A stretch of DNA of 64,000 nucleotides from Afifella marina DSM 2698 (GTDB taxonomy: Bacteria; Pseudomonadota; Alphaproteobacteria; Rhizobiales; Afifellaceae), in assembly GCF_900102695.1 (NCBI RefSeq), contig NZ_FMVW01000001.1, positions 1-64,000 of the forward strand, read 5' to 3'. A model generated the notes under the pieces. The model did not search any database. It saw only the letters and a program-made list of their open reading frames with translations, and was not told the origin of the DNA. The position numbers and the translations under genes were made by a program. How positions within the stretch are numbered: the stretch's first letter is position 1; each line of letters begins with the position of its first letter. Of the stretch, positions 16,768 through 25,179 are shown one piece after another.

Positions 16768-17089
16768 CTGACCGTGGCCGAAATCCCACCGACGATCATA
16801 TCGAGGTCACACTGATCGCTGCTTTCACGGGGATACGCCGCTCGCGCTGAGCTTGTCTCACGCAGGCGCGTGATCGCTTTGCGATGCCCGAGCTTTTAAA
16901 ATCTGGTCCGGCCCACTCGGACCATCCATCATTCGGCCGGCTCGAATCGCATCTCGCATCGCATCTATGGCTGATCGATGAGGCTCTTTCGACGCTCACC
17001 CCGAAACACGCCCCCGAGCGGCCGCGACTGCCGGCGACGGCACCGGCACAGAAGCCGCCATTGGCGGCTCTGCCCGTGCCAGGTCGGCT
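16768..17089. other. 322-base convergent spacer
   Basis: Between the last small gene (plus) and hemN (minus). A 69-codon open frame at 16884-17093 on the plus strand lacks a ribosome site and family resemblance. I see no clear terminator or RNA gene. Confidence 0.4.
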
Positions 17090-18436
17090 CTAAACGGCAG
17101 TCGAATGCGTGGCCGCACGCGTCCCGAGATAAGCGTCGAAAGAAGCTGCAACGCTACGCACGAAGGGCCTGCCCCGATCGGTGACGACGAAGCGATCGCC
17201 GACCCGTGAGAAGAGCCCATCGGGGTCCGATTCCGCGAAATAGCGCGCGTCATTGATGACGGGATCGGCAAGCGCACCGAAATGCGCTTTCAAGGTCCCG
17301 GCCGAGAAGGCAAAGTCGCACAACAGACGCTCGATCACGAAGGCCCGAACCCGGTCGGCCTGAGAAAGCTCGAAACCGCGAACGGTTGCCAGCTCACCCT
17401 TTTCGATCTCGGCCGCGTAGCGACGGGTCGTTTTTTCGTTCTGCAGATAGCCCTGCGGGAGCTTGCTGATGGAGGAAGCTCCGAAACCGATAAGGGCCTC
17501 GGCCTCGTCCGTCGTATATCCCTGGAAGTTGCGGTGGAGGCGACCCTCCCACGCGGCCACGGCAAGGGAATCTTCCGGCACGGCGAAATGGTCGAAGCCG
17601 ATGCGCTGATACCCGGCGCCGGTGAAGAGCGTCGCAGCACGATTGGCCTGCGCGAAGCGCTCCAGAACGTCAGGCAGCTCGTCCGTCGGGATCATCTTCT
17701 GCCGCGGGATGACCGAGGGCACATGCGCATAGCCAAAGAGAGCCACGCGGTCCGGCCTGAGGGTCAGGATCTGCTCGACCGTGCGCACGAGCTTGTCACG
17801 GCTTTGATAGGGCAGGCCGTAGACAAGATCGACGTTGATGGAACGGATGCCAGCAGCACGCAGCCGATTGACGGCCGATTCCGTCTCCTCGAAGCTCTGC
17901 ATGCGGTTGATGGAGGCCTGCACCTTGGTGTCGAAGTCCTGCACGCCGATCGAGGCGCGGGTAAACCCGGCCTTTGCGAGCGCTTCCACACGCGCGTCGT
18001 CGAATTCGCGTGGATCGATCTCGATCGCGAACTCGGCATCCGCCGCGGACGGGAAGGCCTCACGGATCGCCGAGGCGAGCTCGATGATGTCGTCCGGCTT
18101 CAGCAAAGTCGGCGAGCCGCCGCCCCAATGCACGCCCTCGACGTTGATGTCCGGCGCAAGCTCGGCAACGAGCTTCAATTCGTCCTTCAGCGTCTTGAGA
18201 TACGGCAGCACCGGATCGTAGCGCAGCACGTGCCGGGTCGTGCAGCCGCAGAACCAGCACAGCGTGTCGCAGAACGGGATGTGGAAGTAGAGCGAAGCCC
18301 TGGTATTGGGCTTGAGCTCTTTCAACCAGGATTTCGCGACCTTGCCGTCCACTTCTTCGTTGAAGTGGGGCGCCGTCGGATAACTGGTGTAACGCGGCAC
18401 AGGCGCCGCGTATTTGCGGACGAGATCAGGAACCAT
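17090..18436 (-). CDS. hemN: Oxygen-independent coproporphyrinogen III oxidase (radical SAM)
   Basis: A 448-residue radical-SAM enzyme that oxidatively decarboxylates coproporphyrinogen III to protoporphyrinogen IX without oxygen. The iron-sulfur motif is C56-x3-C60-x2-C63, followed by G-C65 as in true HemN (CxxxCxxCxC) rather than the HemW chaperone. YTSYPTAPHF at 17-25, the GGGSPT SAM loop and ASIGVQDF also match. The ATG at 18436 gives the normal family length; the longer open frame upstream is not family-like. An FNR-type box lies 35-48 bases upstream, indicating induction under low oxygen. Confidence 0.95.
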   Translation of the reverse strand: MVPDLVRKYAAPVPRYTSYPTAPHFNEEVDGKVAKSWLKELKPNTRASLYFHIPFCDTLCWFCGCTTRHVLRYDPVLPYLKTLKDELKLVAELAPDINVEGVHWGGGSPTLLKPDDIIELASAIREAFPSAADAEFAIEIDPREFDDARVEALAKAGFTRASIGVQDFDTKVQASINRMQSFEETESAVNRLRAAGIRSINVDLVYGLPYQSRDKLVRTVEQILTLRPDRVALFGYAHVPSVIPRQKMIPTDELPDVLERFAQANRAATLFTGAGYQRIGFDHFAVPEDSLAVAAWEGRLHRNFQGYTTDEAEALIGFGASSISKLPQGYLQNEKTTRRYAAEIEKGELATVRGFELSQADRVRAFVIERLLCDFAFSAGTLKAHFGALADPVINDARYFAESDPDGLFSRVGDRFVVTDRGRPFVRSVAASFDAYLGTRAATHSTAV

Positions 18437-18470
18437 TTGGGTATTTCTAATGCTTTCGTCGAAGGCGTCC

Positions 18471-18484
18471 TTGATCAATGTCAA
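18471..18484. promoter_or_regulatory. FNR/FnrL-type box upstream of hemN
   Basis: TTGATCAATGTCAA matches the FNR consensus TTGAT-N4-ATCAA at nine of ten defined positions. It is 35-48 bases upstream of hemN, the expected place for an oxygen-responsive activator. HemN genes of alphaproteobacteria are classic FnrL targets. Confidence 0.75.
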
Positions 18485-18767
18485 AGAGGAAATCGGCCGC
18501 TGCAAGGTTTGACGCGCAAGCAGGCATGTCCTTCTGCAATCTGAATGGCTTGGCGATCCGAGAAGCCCAGCGAACGCCGCCTCGCGCCTCCCCTTTCTCG
18601 GTGCGCGGCGAGATCTGCGTATGCCGGGCGACGCGGCCCTCTCAACAAGATTCGTGGACAAGGTGCCGCTTCGTCATCTATCCCTGCGGCGGTGGTGGCT
18701 ATCACCGCTGCTCGCCTCTGCCATGGGCTTGCCGTTTCCTCCCGAAGGCCCGGTCGTTTCAGGAAAA

Positions 18768-19703
18768 ATGTCCGACATCGTCATTTCCGAGTTTATGGAT
18801 GAGGCGGCCGTTGCGCGCCTGTCCGCTCGCTTCTCCACCCTTTACGCCCCCGATCTTGCCGAAAAGCCCGATGCGCTGAAGGCGGCGCTTGCGGAAGCGC
18901 GAGCTTTGATCGTCCGAAACCGCACCGAGGTGCGGGCGGATCTGATCGAAGGGGCCGATGCGCTCGAATGCGTCGGCCGGCTCGGCGTCGGCGTCGACAA
19001 CATCGATACGCAATGCTGCGCCAGGCGCGGGATCGCGGTTTATCCGGCCGCCGCGGCGAATGCGCTTTCCGTTGCCGAATACGTGATCTCGACCGCGCTT
19101 CTGCTTCTGCGCGGCGCCTATCTCTCCACGTCTGCCGTCGCCGCCGGGCAATGGCCGCGCGGAGATCTGATGCGCGGCCGCGAAGCGAGCGGCAAGGTGA
19201 TCGGGCTTATTGGTTTCGGCGCGAGTGGCCGCGAAACGGCGCGTCGCGCCGAGGCCCTCGGCCTCGACGTCATCGCCACCGACCCGCATATCCCGGCCTC
19301 TGACGCTGCCTGGAACGAGGCGCCGCGCACCGACCTTGCAACGCTTCTCGCGGAGGCCGACGTCGTCAGCCTGCATGTGCCGCTGACGGACGAGACGCGC
19401 TATCTCATCGATGCGGCCGCGCTTGCCCGCATGAAGCCTGGCGCGATCCTGATCAACGCCGCACGCGGCGGCATCGTCGATGAGACGGCGCTGGTTGCGG
19501 CCTTGCGGGAGGGCAGATTGGGCGGTGCCGCACTCGATGTCTTTGAGACCGAGCCCCTGACGGCCGAAGCGGGGGCCGTCTTTGCGGATCTGCCGAACGT
19601 GGTTTTGACGCCCCATATTGCGGGCCTCACCACGGAATCGAACCTGCGCGTCGGTCGTGTCATCGCTGATGCGGTCATCAATCATCTCGAGGGCCGCAAG
19701 TGA
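18768..19703 (+). CDS. D-2-hydroxyacid dehydrogenase, (S)-sulfolactate-dehydrogenase-like
   Basis: A 311-residue NAD-dependent D-isomer-specific 2-hydroxyacid dehydrogenase. The dinucleotide motif GFGASG is at 149-154; catalytic R233 lies in NAARGGI and H283 in PHIAG. The N-terminus (MSDIVISEFMDEAAV) and RALIVRNRTEVR resemble what I recall of SlcC, the (S)-sulfolactate dehydrogenase of Chromohalobacter. The ATG at 18768 has AGGAAAA upstream. The next gene, a SlcD/ComC-like enzyme, overlaps by four bases (GTGA), reproducing the SlcC-SlcD pairing. A plain phosphoglycerate- or hydroxypyruvate-type substrate cannot be excluded. Confidence 0.82.
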   Translation: MSDIVISEFMDEAAVARLSARFSTLYAPDLAEKPDALKAALAEARALIVRNRTEVRADLIEGADALECVGRLGVGVDNIDTQCCARRGIAVYPAAAANALSVAEYVISTALLLLRGAYLSTSAVAAGQWPRGDLMRGREASGKVIGLIGFGASGRETARRAEALGLDVIATDPHIPASDAAWNEAPRTDLATLLAEADVVSLHVPLTDETRYLIDAAALARMKPGAILINAARGGIVDETALVAALREGRLGGAALDVFETEPLTAEAGAVFADLPNVVLTPHIAGLTTESNLRVGRVIADAVINHLEGRK

Positions 19704-20701
19704 CACAGATGCGCCTCGGCGAACTGCGGCATCTTGTAGAGGCCGCCTTGACCGTCTCGCGTGTGAGCCCCGAAAACGCCGCATCCGTCGCCGGCGCGCT
19801 CGTGGCGGCCGAAGCCTGCGGCCAGACGAGCCACGGCCTGCGTCGCGTCGAGGCCTATTCGGCGCAGGCGCGCGCCGGCAAAATCGACGGCTTTGCGGTG
19901 CCGAAGGCCGAAATCGTCCGCCCGGCCACGCTCTCCGTCGATGCGGCGCACGGCTTCGCCTATCCCGCGCTCGATCTGGCGCTCGCCGAACTGCCGCCGC
20001 TTGCGCGCAGCCAAGGGCTGGCGATGGCGGGGATTAAGCGCTCCAGCCATTGTGGCGCCATGGGCGTGACGGTCGAAGCCTTCGCCGAAGCCGGGCTCGT
20101 GGCTCTCATGTTCGCCAACGCGCCGGGCGCCATGGCCCCCTGGGGTGGGCGCAGCCGTCTTTACGGCACCAATCCGATCGCCTTTGCGGCCCCCCGCAAG
20201 GATGCCGGCCCGGTTGTCGTCGATTTGTCGCTGTCGCAGGTGGCGCGCGGCAAGGTGATGGCGGCCAAGCAAAGGGGCGAGGAGATCCCTGCGGGCTGGG
20301 CCTTCGATGCGGCGGGCAAGCCGACGACCGATCCGGTCGAGGCGCTTGCCGGCACGATGGCGCCGCTCGGCGGAGCCAAGGGGACGGCGCTCGCTCTTAT
20401 GGTGGAGATGCTTGCCGCCGGGCTCAACGGCGCCAATTATGCGAGCGAGGCGAGTTCCTTCTTCGACGCCGAGGGCGGCCCTCCGAACACCGGTCAGCTG
20501 ATCATCGCCATCGATCCTGCGGCCTTCGGCGCCGACGCCATTGGCCGTTTCGGCGATCTGGCGGCGATGATCGAGGCCGATCCTCCCGCCCGTGTGCCGG
20601 GCGCGAGGCGCCAGGCGCTTCGGGCGGAGGCGGAAGAGAAGGGAATTGAAATGGATGACGCGGTGATTGCCACGGTTCGGGCGATCGCCAGCATCGAATG
20701 A
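19700..20701 (+). CDS. Malate/L-lactate dehydrogenase family, (R)-sulfolactate-dehydrogenase-like
   Basis: A 333-residue NAD(P)-dependent oxidoreductase of the Ldh_2 family, unrelated to Rossmann-fold lactate dehydrogenases. Marks: ACGQTSHGLRRVEAYSAQ near residue 38, KRSSHCGAMGV near 115 with the catalytic His, YGTNPIAFAAPR near 155, and GGAKGTALALMVEML near 225. Members act on malate, lactate, ureidoglycolate or sulfolactate (ComC/SlcD). The start is GTG at 19700, overlapping the previous gene. Paired with a SlcC-like enzyme of opposite stereo-preference, it could interconvert hydroxyacid enantiomers through the 2-keto acid. Confidence 0.83.
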   Translation: MTQMRLGELRHLVEAALTVSRVSPENAASVAGALVAAEACGQTSHGLRRVEAYSAQARAGKIDGFAVPKAEIVRPATLSVDAAHGFAYPALDLALAELPPLARSQGLAMAGIKRSSHCGAMGVTVEAFAEAGLVALMFANAPGAMAPWGGRSRLYGTNPIAFAAPRKDAGPVVVDLSLSQVARGKVMAAKQRGEEIPAGWAFDAAGKPTTDPVEALAGTMAPLGGAKGTALALMVEMLAAGLNGANYASEASSFFDAEGGPPNTGQLIIAIDPAAFGADAIGRFGDLAAMIEADPPARVPGARRQALRAEAEEKGIEMDDAVIATVRAIASIE

Positions 20702-20719
20702 AATGAACGGGAGTGAGGC

Positions 20720-22177
20720 ATGCTGCAGAAGACGCATTATTGGAAACGCGAAGCCAATCTGATCGGCGAGGAATGGGTCGGAGCCGATTCCGGCGAGACG
20801 ATCGACGTCACCAACCCGGCGACCGGCGAGACGATCGGCACCATCCCGAAATGCGGCAAGGCAGAGACCGAGCGCGCCATCGAGGCGGCTGCTGAGGCCT
20901 TCGAGAGCTTCAAGAAGACGAGCGCCGACGAGCGCGCCAAGCTTTTGCGCGCCCTGCACGACGCGATCATGGACAATCAGGATGCGCTCGCCGAGCTCCT
21001 CACTCTGGAGCAGGGCAAGCCTTTGACGGAATCGAAGGGCGAGGTCGGCATGAGCGCCGCCTATGTCCTGTGGTTCGCGGAAGAGGCGCGCCGCATCTAT
21101 GGCGATCTCATTCCGTCTCCGTGGAAAGACCGCCGCATCATGGTGACGAAGCAGCCGGTCGGCGTCATCGGCGCCATCACGCCGTGGAACTTCCCTTCCT
21201 CCATGCTGTCGCGCAAGATCGGCCCGGCGATCGCTGCAGGCTGCACGGCCGTCGTCAAGCCGGCGACGCAGACGCCTTATTCGGGCCTTGCCTGGGGTGC
21301 GCTCTGCGAAGAGGTCGGCATTCCGAAAGGCGTGGTCAACGTCGTCACCGGCTCCGCCAAGGATATCGGTGCAGCGCTCATGGAAAGCCCGAAGGTCCGA
21401 AAAGTCACCTTCACCGGCTCCACCGATGTCGGCAAGGTTCTGATCCGCCAGTCGGCCGACACGGTGAAGAAGGTTTCGATGGAGCTCGGCGGCAACGCGC
21501 CGTTCCTGGTCTTCGATGATGCCGATATCGACCGCGCGGTCGCCGGCGGCATTGCCGCTAAGTTCAGGAATTCCGGCCAGACCTGCGTCTGCACCAACCG
21601 CTTCTACGTCCAGGCCGGCATCTACGACCGTTTCGCCGAGAAGTTCGCCGAAGCCGCCAAGGGCCTGAAAGTCGGCTCCGGTCTCGAAGAGGGGACGCAG
21701 CAGGGCCCGCTCATCGACGACAATGCGGTGGCCAAGGTCGAAGAGCTTATCGGCGATGCCGTCGACAAGGGCGGCAAGGTTATCGCGGGCGGCAAGCGGC
21801 ACGAACTCGGCGGCACGTTCTTCGAGCCGACCGTGATCGCCGATGCGAAGCCTGAGATGCGCTTCTCCAAGGAAGAGATCTTTGGCCCTGTCTCGCCGCT
21901 CTTCAAATTCGAGACGGAGGAAGAGGCGGTCGCGCTGGCCAATGACACGGAATACGGTCTCGCCTGCTATTTCTATACGCAGGATCTCGGCCGCGCCTTC
22001 CGCGTCTCAGAAGGGCTCGATTATGGCCTCGTCGGCGTCAACGAAGGCGTTATCACGACGGAGGTCGCTCCCTTCGGCGGGGTCAAGGAATCAGGCCTTG
22101 GTCGCGAAGGCTCCAAATACGGCATCGACGATTATCTGGAGATCAAATACGTCTGCATCGGCGGTCTCGGGCTTTAA
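20720..22177 (+). CDS. NAD(P)-dependent succinate-semialdehyde-type dehydrogenase (GabD-like)
   Basis: A 485-residue aldehyde dehydrogenase. The catalytic cysteine is C289 in NSGQTCVC and the general base E255 in MELGGNAP; WNFPSSM and the C-terminal FGGVKESGLGREGSKYGIDDYLEIKY are typical of GabD. Substrate-carboxylate-binding residues around SRK (near 165) look GabD-like, so succinate semialdehyde is the default substrate. GabD homologues also oxidise sulfolactaldehyde in sulfoglycolytic bacteria, and this gene follows two sulfolactate-dehydrogenase-like genes after an 18-base gap. The ATG at 20720 follows GGGAGTGAGG. Confidence 0.88.
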   Translation: MLQKTHYWKREANLIGEEWVGADSGETIDVTNPATGETIGTIPKCGKAETERAIEAAAEAFESFKKTSADERAKLLRALHDAIMDNQDALAELLTLEQGKPLTESKGEVGMSAAYVLWFAEEARRIYGDLIPSPWKDRRIMVTKQPVGVIGAITPWNFPSSMLSRKIGPAIAAGCTAVVKPATQTPYSGLAWGALCEEVGIPKGVVNVVTGSAKDIGAALMESPKVRKVTFTGSTDVGKVLIRQSADTVKKVSMELGGNAPFLVFDDADIDRAVAGGIAAKFRNSGQTCVCTNRFYVQAGIYDRFAEKFAEAAKGLKVGSGLEEGTQQGPLIDDNAVAKVEELIGDAVDKGGKVIAGGKRHELGGTFFEPTVIADAKPEMRFSKEEIFGPVSPLFKFETEEEAVALANDTEYGLACYFYTQDLGRAFRVSEGLDYGLVGVNEGVITTEVAPFGGVKESGLGREGSKYGIDDYLEIKYVCIGGLGL

Positions 22178-22203
22178 TCGCCGAGACGCCGCTGGGTTTG
22201 ATC

Positions 22204-22236
22204 GGCCTCTCCCTCATCCGAGGGGGAGGCCTTTTT
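22204..22236 (+). terminator. Rho-independent terminator of the dehydrogenase operon
   Basis: A 12-bp stem (22204-22215 with 22220-22231, one G-T pair) with an ATCC loop is followed by TTTTT. It lies 26 bases after the aldehyde dehydrogenase stop and closes the three-gene plus-strand operon. Confidence 0.85.
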
Positions 22237-22316
22237 CGTGCAACAACTGTTTCGCGGCTGATAGGCGGCAGACGAGGTTGCTAGTCAGTCAGGTGCGCCA
22301 CATCAGTCGCGTCGCA

Positions 22317-22856
22317 TCAATTCCGTCGCACGGGCTCGCGATGCCAGTTGCCGGGGCCTGCCGGGGTGAGATCGGAAAGATCGAGCCGCGTCAAAATCTC
22401 GCTCGCCGGACGTTCGCCGATCTTCGCCGTCGGCCAAAGATCGACGAGCGGCTTTAGGGCAAAGCTTCGTTCCGTCAGATGCGGGTGCGGGATCGACAGC
22501 TCCGGCTCGGCGAGGAGCTCTTCGCCGTAGACGAGAATGTCGATATCGATGACCCGCGGCCCCCAATGTTCGGCACGGATGCGGCCGAGCTCCTTCTCAA
22601 CGTCGAGAAGGGCCGCAAGCAGCCGCCGCGGGCTCAGCTGCGTCTCGATCAGAAGCGCCGAATTGGTGAAATCGGGCTGGTCGGTCTTTCCCCATGGCCG
22701 GCTCACATAAAGCGGAGCGGCGGCGGTTACGGTGACACCGTCCACATTCGCGATGGCCTTCGCGGCCTTGCGAAAAGTGTCCGCCGGATCGCCGAGATTG
22801 GCTCCGAGCCCAAGCACGGCCTTGACGGCGCCGCAGGCGAGGCTGCGGTGAATCAT
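22317..22856 (-). CDS. folK: 2-amino-4-hydroxy-6-hydroxymethyldihydropteridine pyrophosphokinase
   Basis: A 179-residue HPPK that transfers pyrophosphate from ATP to hydroxymethyl-dihydropterin in folate synthesis. Key marks: GLGANLGDP near residue 15, the pterin-site WGKTDQPDFTN segment, and the signature RAEHWGPRVIDIDIL near 95-109 carrying the catalytic Arg and Mg-binding Asp pair. The ATG at 22856 places the family's first strand correctly; upstream in-frame starts overlap the promoter region. It stands alone here and is not next to folP or folB. Confidence 0.93.
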   Translation of the reverse strand: MIHRSLACGAVKAVLGLGANLGDPADTFRKAAKAIANVDGVTVTAAAPLYVSRPWGKTDQPDFTNSALLIETQLSPRRLLAALLDVEKELGRIRAEHWGPRVIDIDILVYGEELLAEPELSIPHPHLTERSFALKPLVDLWPTAKIGERPASEILTRLDLSDLTPAGPGNWHREPVRRN

Positions 22857-23009
22857 GCGAAAACCTCGTGGTCGAGGTGATACGTACGCGAATCGTTCCA
22901 TCAGCACAGGTAGAGATGCCTGCCGGATCGAGGCAAGCCCCGCGTCCAAGATATTAACGACCTCTTATCCATGCTGGCCGATAATGTTTGTTTGGGCCGG
23001 GAGGACAAA

Positions 23010-24194
23010 ATGCAGAATGCAGGCGAACCCCTCAGGATCTTGCATGTGCTGCGTGCGCCTGTCGGCGGCGTTTTTCGCCATGTCTGCGATCTGATCGAAA
23101 TGCAGGCCGACCGCGGCCACAAGGTGGGCATGATCTGCGATTCCACCACGGGAGGGGCGTTCGAAGCCGGGCTTTTGGCCGAACTTGAAGCCCGCCTCGC
23201 CCTCGGCCTGAAGCGCACGCCGATGTCTCGCCCGATCCGGCCGGTCGATCTCGGCGCATTTCTGCGCGTGCGCGCCCATGCGGATTCGGTCGCCCCCGAC
23301 GTCATCCATGGTCATGGCGCCAAGGGGGGCGTTTTCAGCCGCCTGACCGCGGCAAGCGAGCGCCGCTCCGGCCGTGTCGTCGCGACATTCTATACGCTCC
23401 ATGGCGGCAGCTTGAACTTCGACCGCCACACCTTGGCGGGGCGTCTCTATTTCGGCGTGGAGCGCTCTTTGGAGCGGGTGACGGATTCGCTCATTCACGT
23501 TTCCGCATTCGAGGCGGAAACCTACCGCGAGAAAGTGGGTGAGCCGCGTTGCCCCGCCCATGTCATCTACAACGGCCTGCGGCCGGGCGAATTTGAGCCG
23601 GTCACGAAGATCGACAATCCTGCGGACTTTCTGTTTCTCGGCGAATTGCGCCCGCTAAAAGGCGTCGGTGTACTGTTGCGGGCGCTGGAGATCCTCAACG
23701 CAGAAGGCAACAAACGGAGCCTTGCGATCGTCGGTGGCGGTGTTCGTGAGCAGATCGAGACCTATCGGGCCTTTGCCGCAGAAAAGGACCTCGACGTGCG
23801 CTTCCACGCCCCGATCCCGGCCCGCCAGGCCTTGGCGCAGGCGCGCATGATCGTCGTGCCGTCTTTGGCGGAATCGCTGCCTTATGTGGTGCTGGAGGCG
23901 GCGGCGGCCGGGACGCCGATGATTGCCACGCGCGTCGGCGGCATTCCTGAGATTTTTTCAGGCGAGGAGGATCGTCTGATCGAGCCTGGCAACGAGAGAG
24001 CGCTCGCCTCCGCGCTCACAGCTGCGCTTGAAAACCCTCAGCGCCTTGTCGAGGAGGCGGCCGCAAGGCGCGTCTTCGTGCGTGAGCGCTTTTCTCTCTC
24101 CGGCATGGCCGAGGAGAATGAGGCCCTCTACCATGAGGCACTTTCACGACGCCGCGGCGGACGCGCCATGGATGCCACCCTGAGCGCCAGTTGA
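23010..24194 (+). CDS. GT4-family glycosyltransferase
   Basis: A 394-residue GT-B-fold glycosyltransferase of family 4. The N-terminal domain opens with ILHVLRAPVGGVFRHV, typical of nucleotide-sugar enzymes that dock on a lipid-linked or soluble acceptor. The C-terminal domain has FLGELRPLKGVGVLLRAL and the ESLPYVVLEAAAAGTPMIATRVGGIPE (E-x7-E) donor-binding segment. The ATG at 23010 follows GGGAGGACAAA and is better than the in-frame ATG at 22971. It probably adds a sugar to an envelope polysaccharide or glycolipid; it is a single gene, so the product is not predicted. Confidence 0.9.
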   Translation: MQNAGEPLRILHVLRAPVGGVFRHVCDLIEMQADRGHKVGMICDSTTGGAFEAGLLAELEARLALGLKRTPMSRPIRPVDLGAFLRVRAHADSVAPDVIHGHGAKGGVFSRLTAASERRSGRVVATFYTLHGGSLNFDRHTLAGRLYFGVERSLERVTDSLIHVSAFEAETYREKVGEPRCPAHVIYNGLRPGEFEPVTKIDNPADFLFLGELRPLKGVGVLLRALEILNAEGNKRSLAIVGGGVREQIETYRAFAAEKDLDVRFHAPIPARQALAQARMIVVPSLAESLPYVVLEAAAAGTPMIATRVGGIPEIFSGEEDRLIEPGNERALASALTAALENPQRLVEEAAARRVFVRERFSLSGMAEENEALYHEALSRRRGGRAMDATLSAS

Positions 24195-24230
24195 GCCGTC
24201 GCTTTTCGGCGCAGCCCGCGGCTTTTGGGC

Positions 24231-25100
24231 TCAGCCGGTTGGCGACGCTTCGACTTCGCTCAAAAACTCCGGTCCCTGGGAGACGATCGCCTCATCCAAC
24301 TCACCGATGCGCTCGCGATTCTTTCCGTCATAGGGCAGCGTGAGAAGGACGGTGCGTATGAGATTGAGCCGTGCCCGTCTCTTGTCGTTGGCGCGCACCA
24401 CGTACCAGGGAGCTTCATGCGAATGCGTTGCGGCAAGCATCCGGTCGCGGGCGGCGGAGAAGGCCGGCCAGCGCTTGATCGCTTCCTTGTCGACCGGCGA
24501 GATCTTCCAGGATTTGAGAGGGTCGTGTCGACGGTCGTGGAACCGCTTCAGTTGCATCTCGCGACCGATATTGAGCCAGAACTTGAAGAGGTGGACGCCG
24601 TCGCGCACCAGCATGCGCTCGAAATCCGGCGCCTCGCGCAGGAAAACTGCGGCCTCGGTCTCGCTGCAAAAACCCATCACGGGTTCCACGACGCCACGAT
24701 TGTACCAGGAGCGGTCGAAGAGCACCATTTCGCCATTGCTCGGCAGCTCTTCCACATAGCGCTGGAAATACCATTGCCCGCTCTCGCGCTCCGTCGGTTT
24801 GGCGAGCGCCACGATGCGGGCGTGGCGGGGATTGAGATTTTCCCGCAGGACCTTGATCGAGCCGCCTTTGCCGGCCGCGTCGCGACCTTCGAACAACAGC
24901 ACGATGCGCTGATTGGTGTTTTGAGCCCAGGCGAGAACCTGCACGAGCTCGCGCTGCAGATCGCGCAGTTCGTTTTCGTACTTTGTGCGCTTGAGCTTCT
25001 TGGAATAAGGAAAGTTACCAGAGGTCAGCGCGTTCTCATGCACCCATGCCGGCAGTTCGGGTGCATCGAGATCGAAGGTGGAAAAGTCCTGATTGTTCAT
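24231..25100 (-). CDS. ppk2: Polyphosphate kinase 2
   Basis: A 289-residue PPK2, which transfers phosphate between polyphosphate and nucleotides. The Walker A motif is GRDAAGKGG (about 72-80), the lid region DPLKSWKISPVDKEAI lies near 205-220, and FDRSWYNRGVVEPVM holds the Walker B Asp and conserved Arg. The length is that of a single-domain class I enzyme. Start ambiguous: ATG 25100 is chosen, with GTG 25133 possible; neither has a good ribosome site. It is divergent from a PhoR-type sensor kinase 79 bases away, linking polyphosphate use to phosphate sensing. Confidence 0.93.
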   Translation of the reverse strand: MNNQDFSTFDLDAPELPAWVHENALTSGNFPYSKKLKRTKYENELRDLQRELVQVLAWAQNTNQRIVLLFEGRDAAGKGGSIKVLRENLNPRHARIVALAKPTERESGQWYFQRYVEELPSNGEMVLFDRSWYNRGVVEPVMGFCSETEAAVFLREAPDFERMLVRDGVHLFKFWLNIGREMQLKRFHDRRHDPLKSWKISPVDKEAIKRWPAFSAARDRMLAATHSHEAPWYVVRANDKRRARLNLIRTVLLTLPYDGKNRERIGELDEAIVSQGPEFLSEVEASPTG

Positions 25101-25179
25101 GTGCAGGTTGATTCTCTGACTCAGACTTGTCACGCAGCGAGTCTACAGAACGCTGAATGGCTTTACGAGAGCGGCAAAA

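Noticed and set aside
16884-17093. 69-codon plus-strand frame after the small-gene cluster
   Set aside because: No ribosome site or family pattern, and it overlaps the end of hemN.
19682-21802. 706-codon minus-strand frame across the dehydrogenases
   Set aside because: Antisense shadow caused by high GC; the plus-strand genes carry all the motifs.
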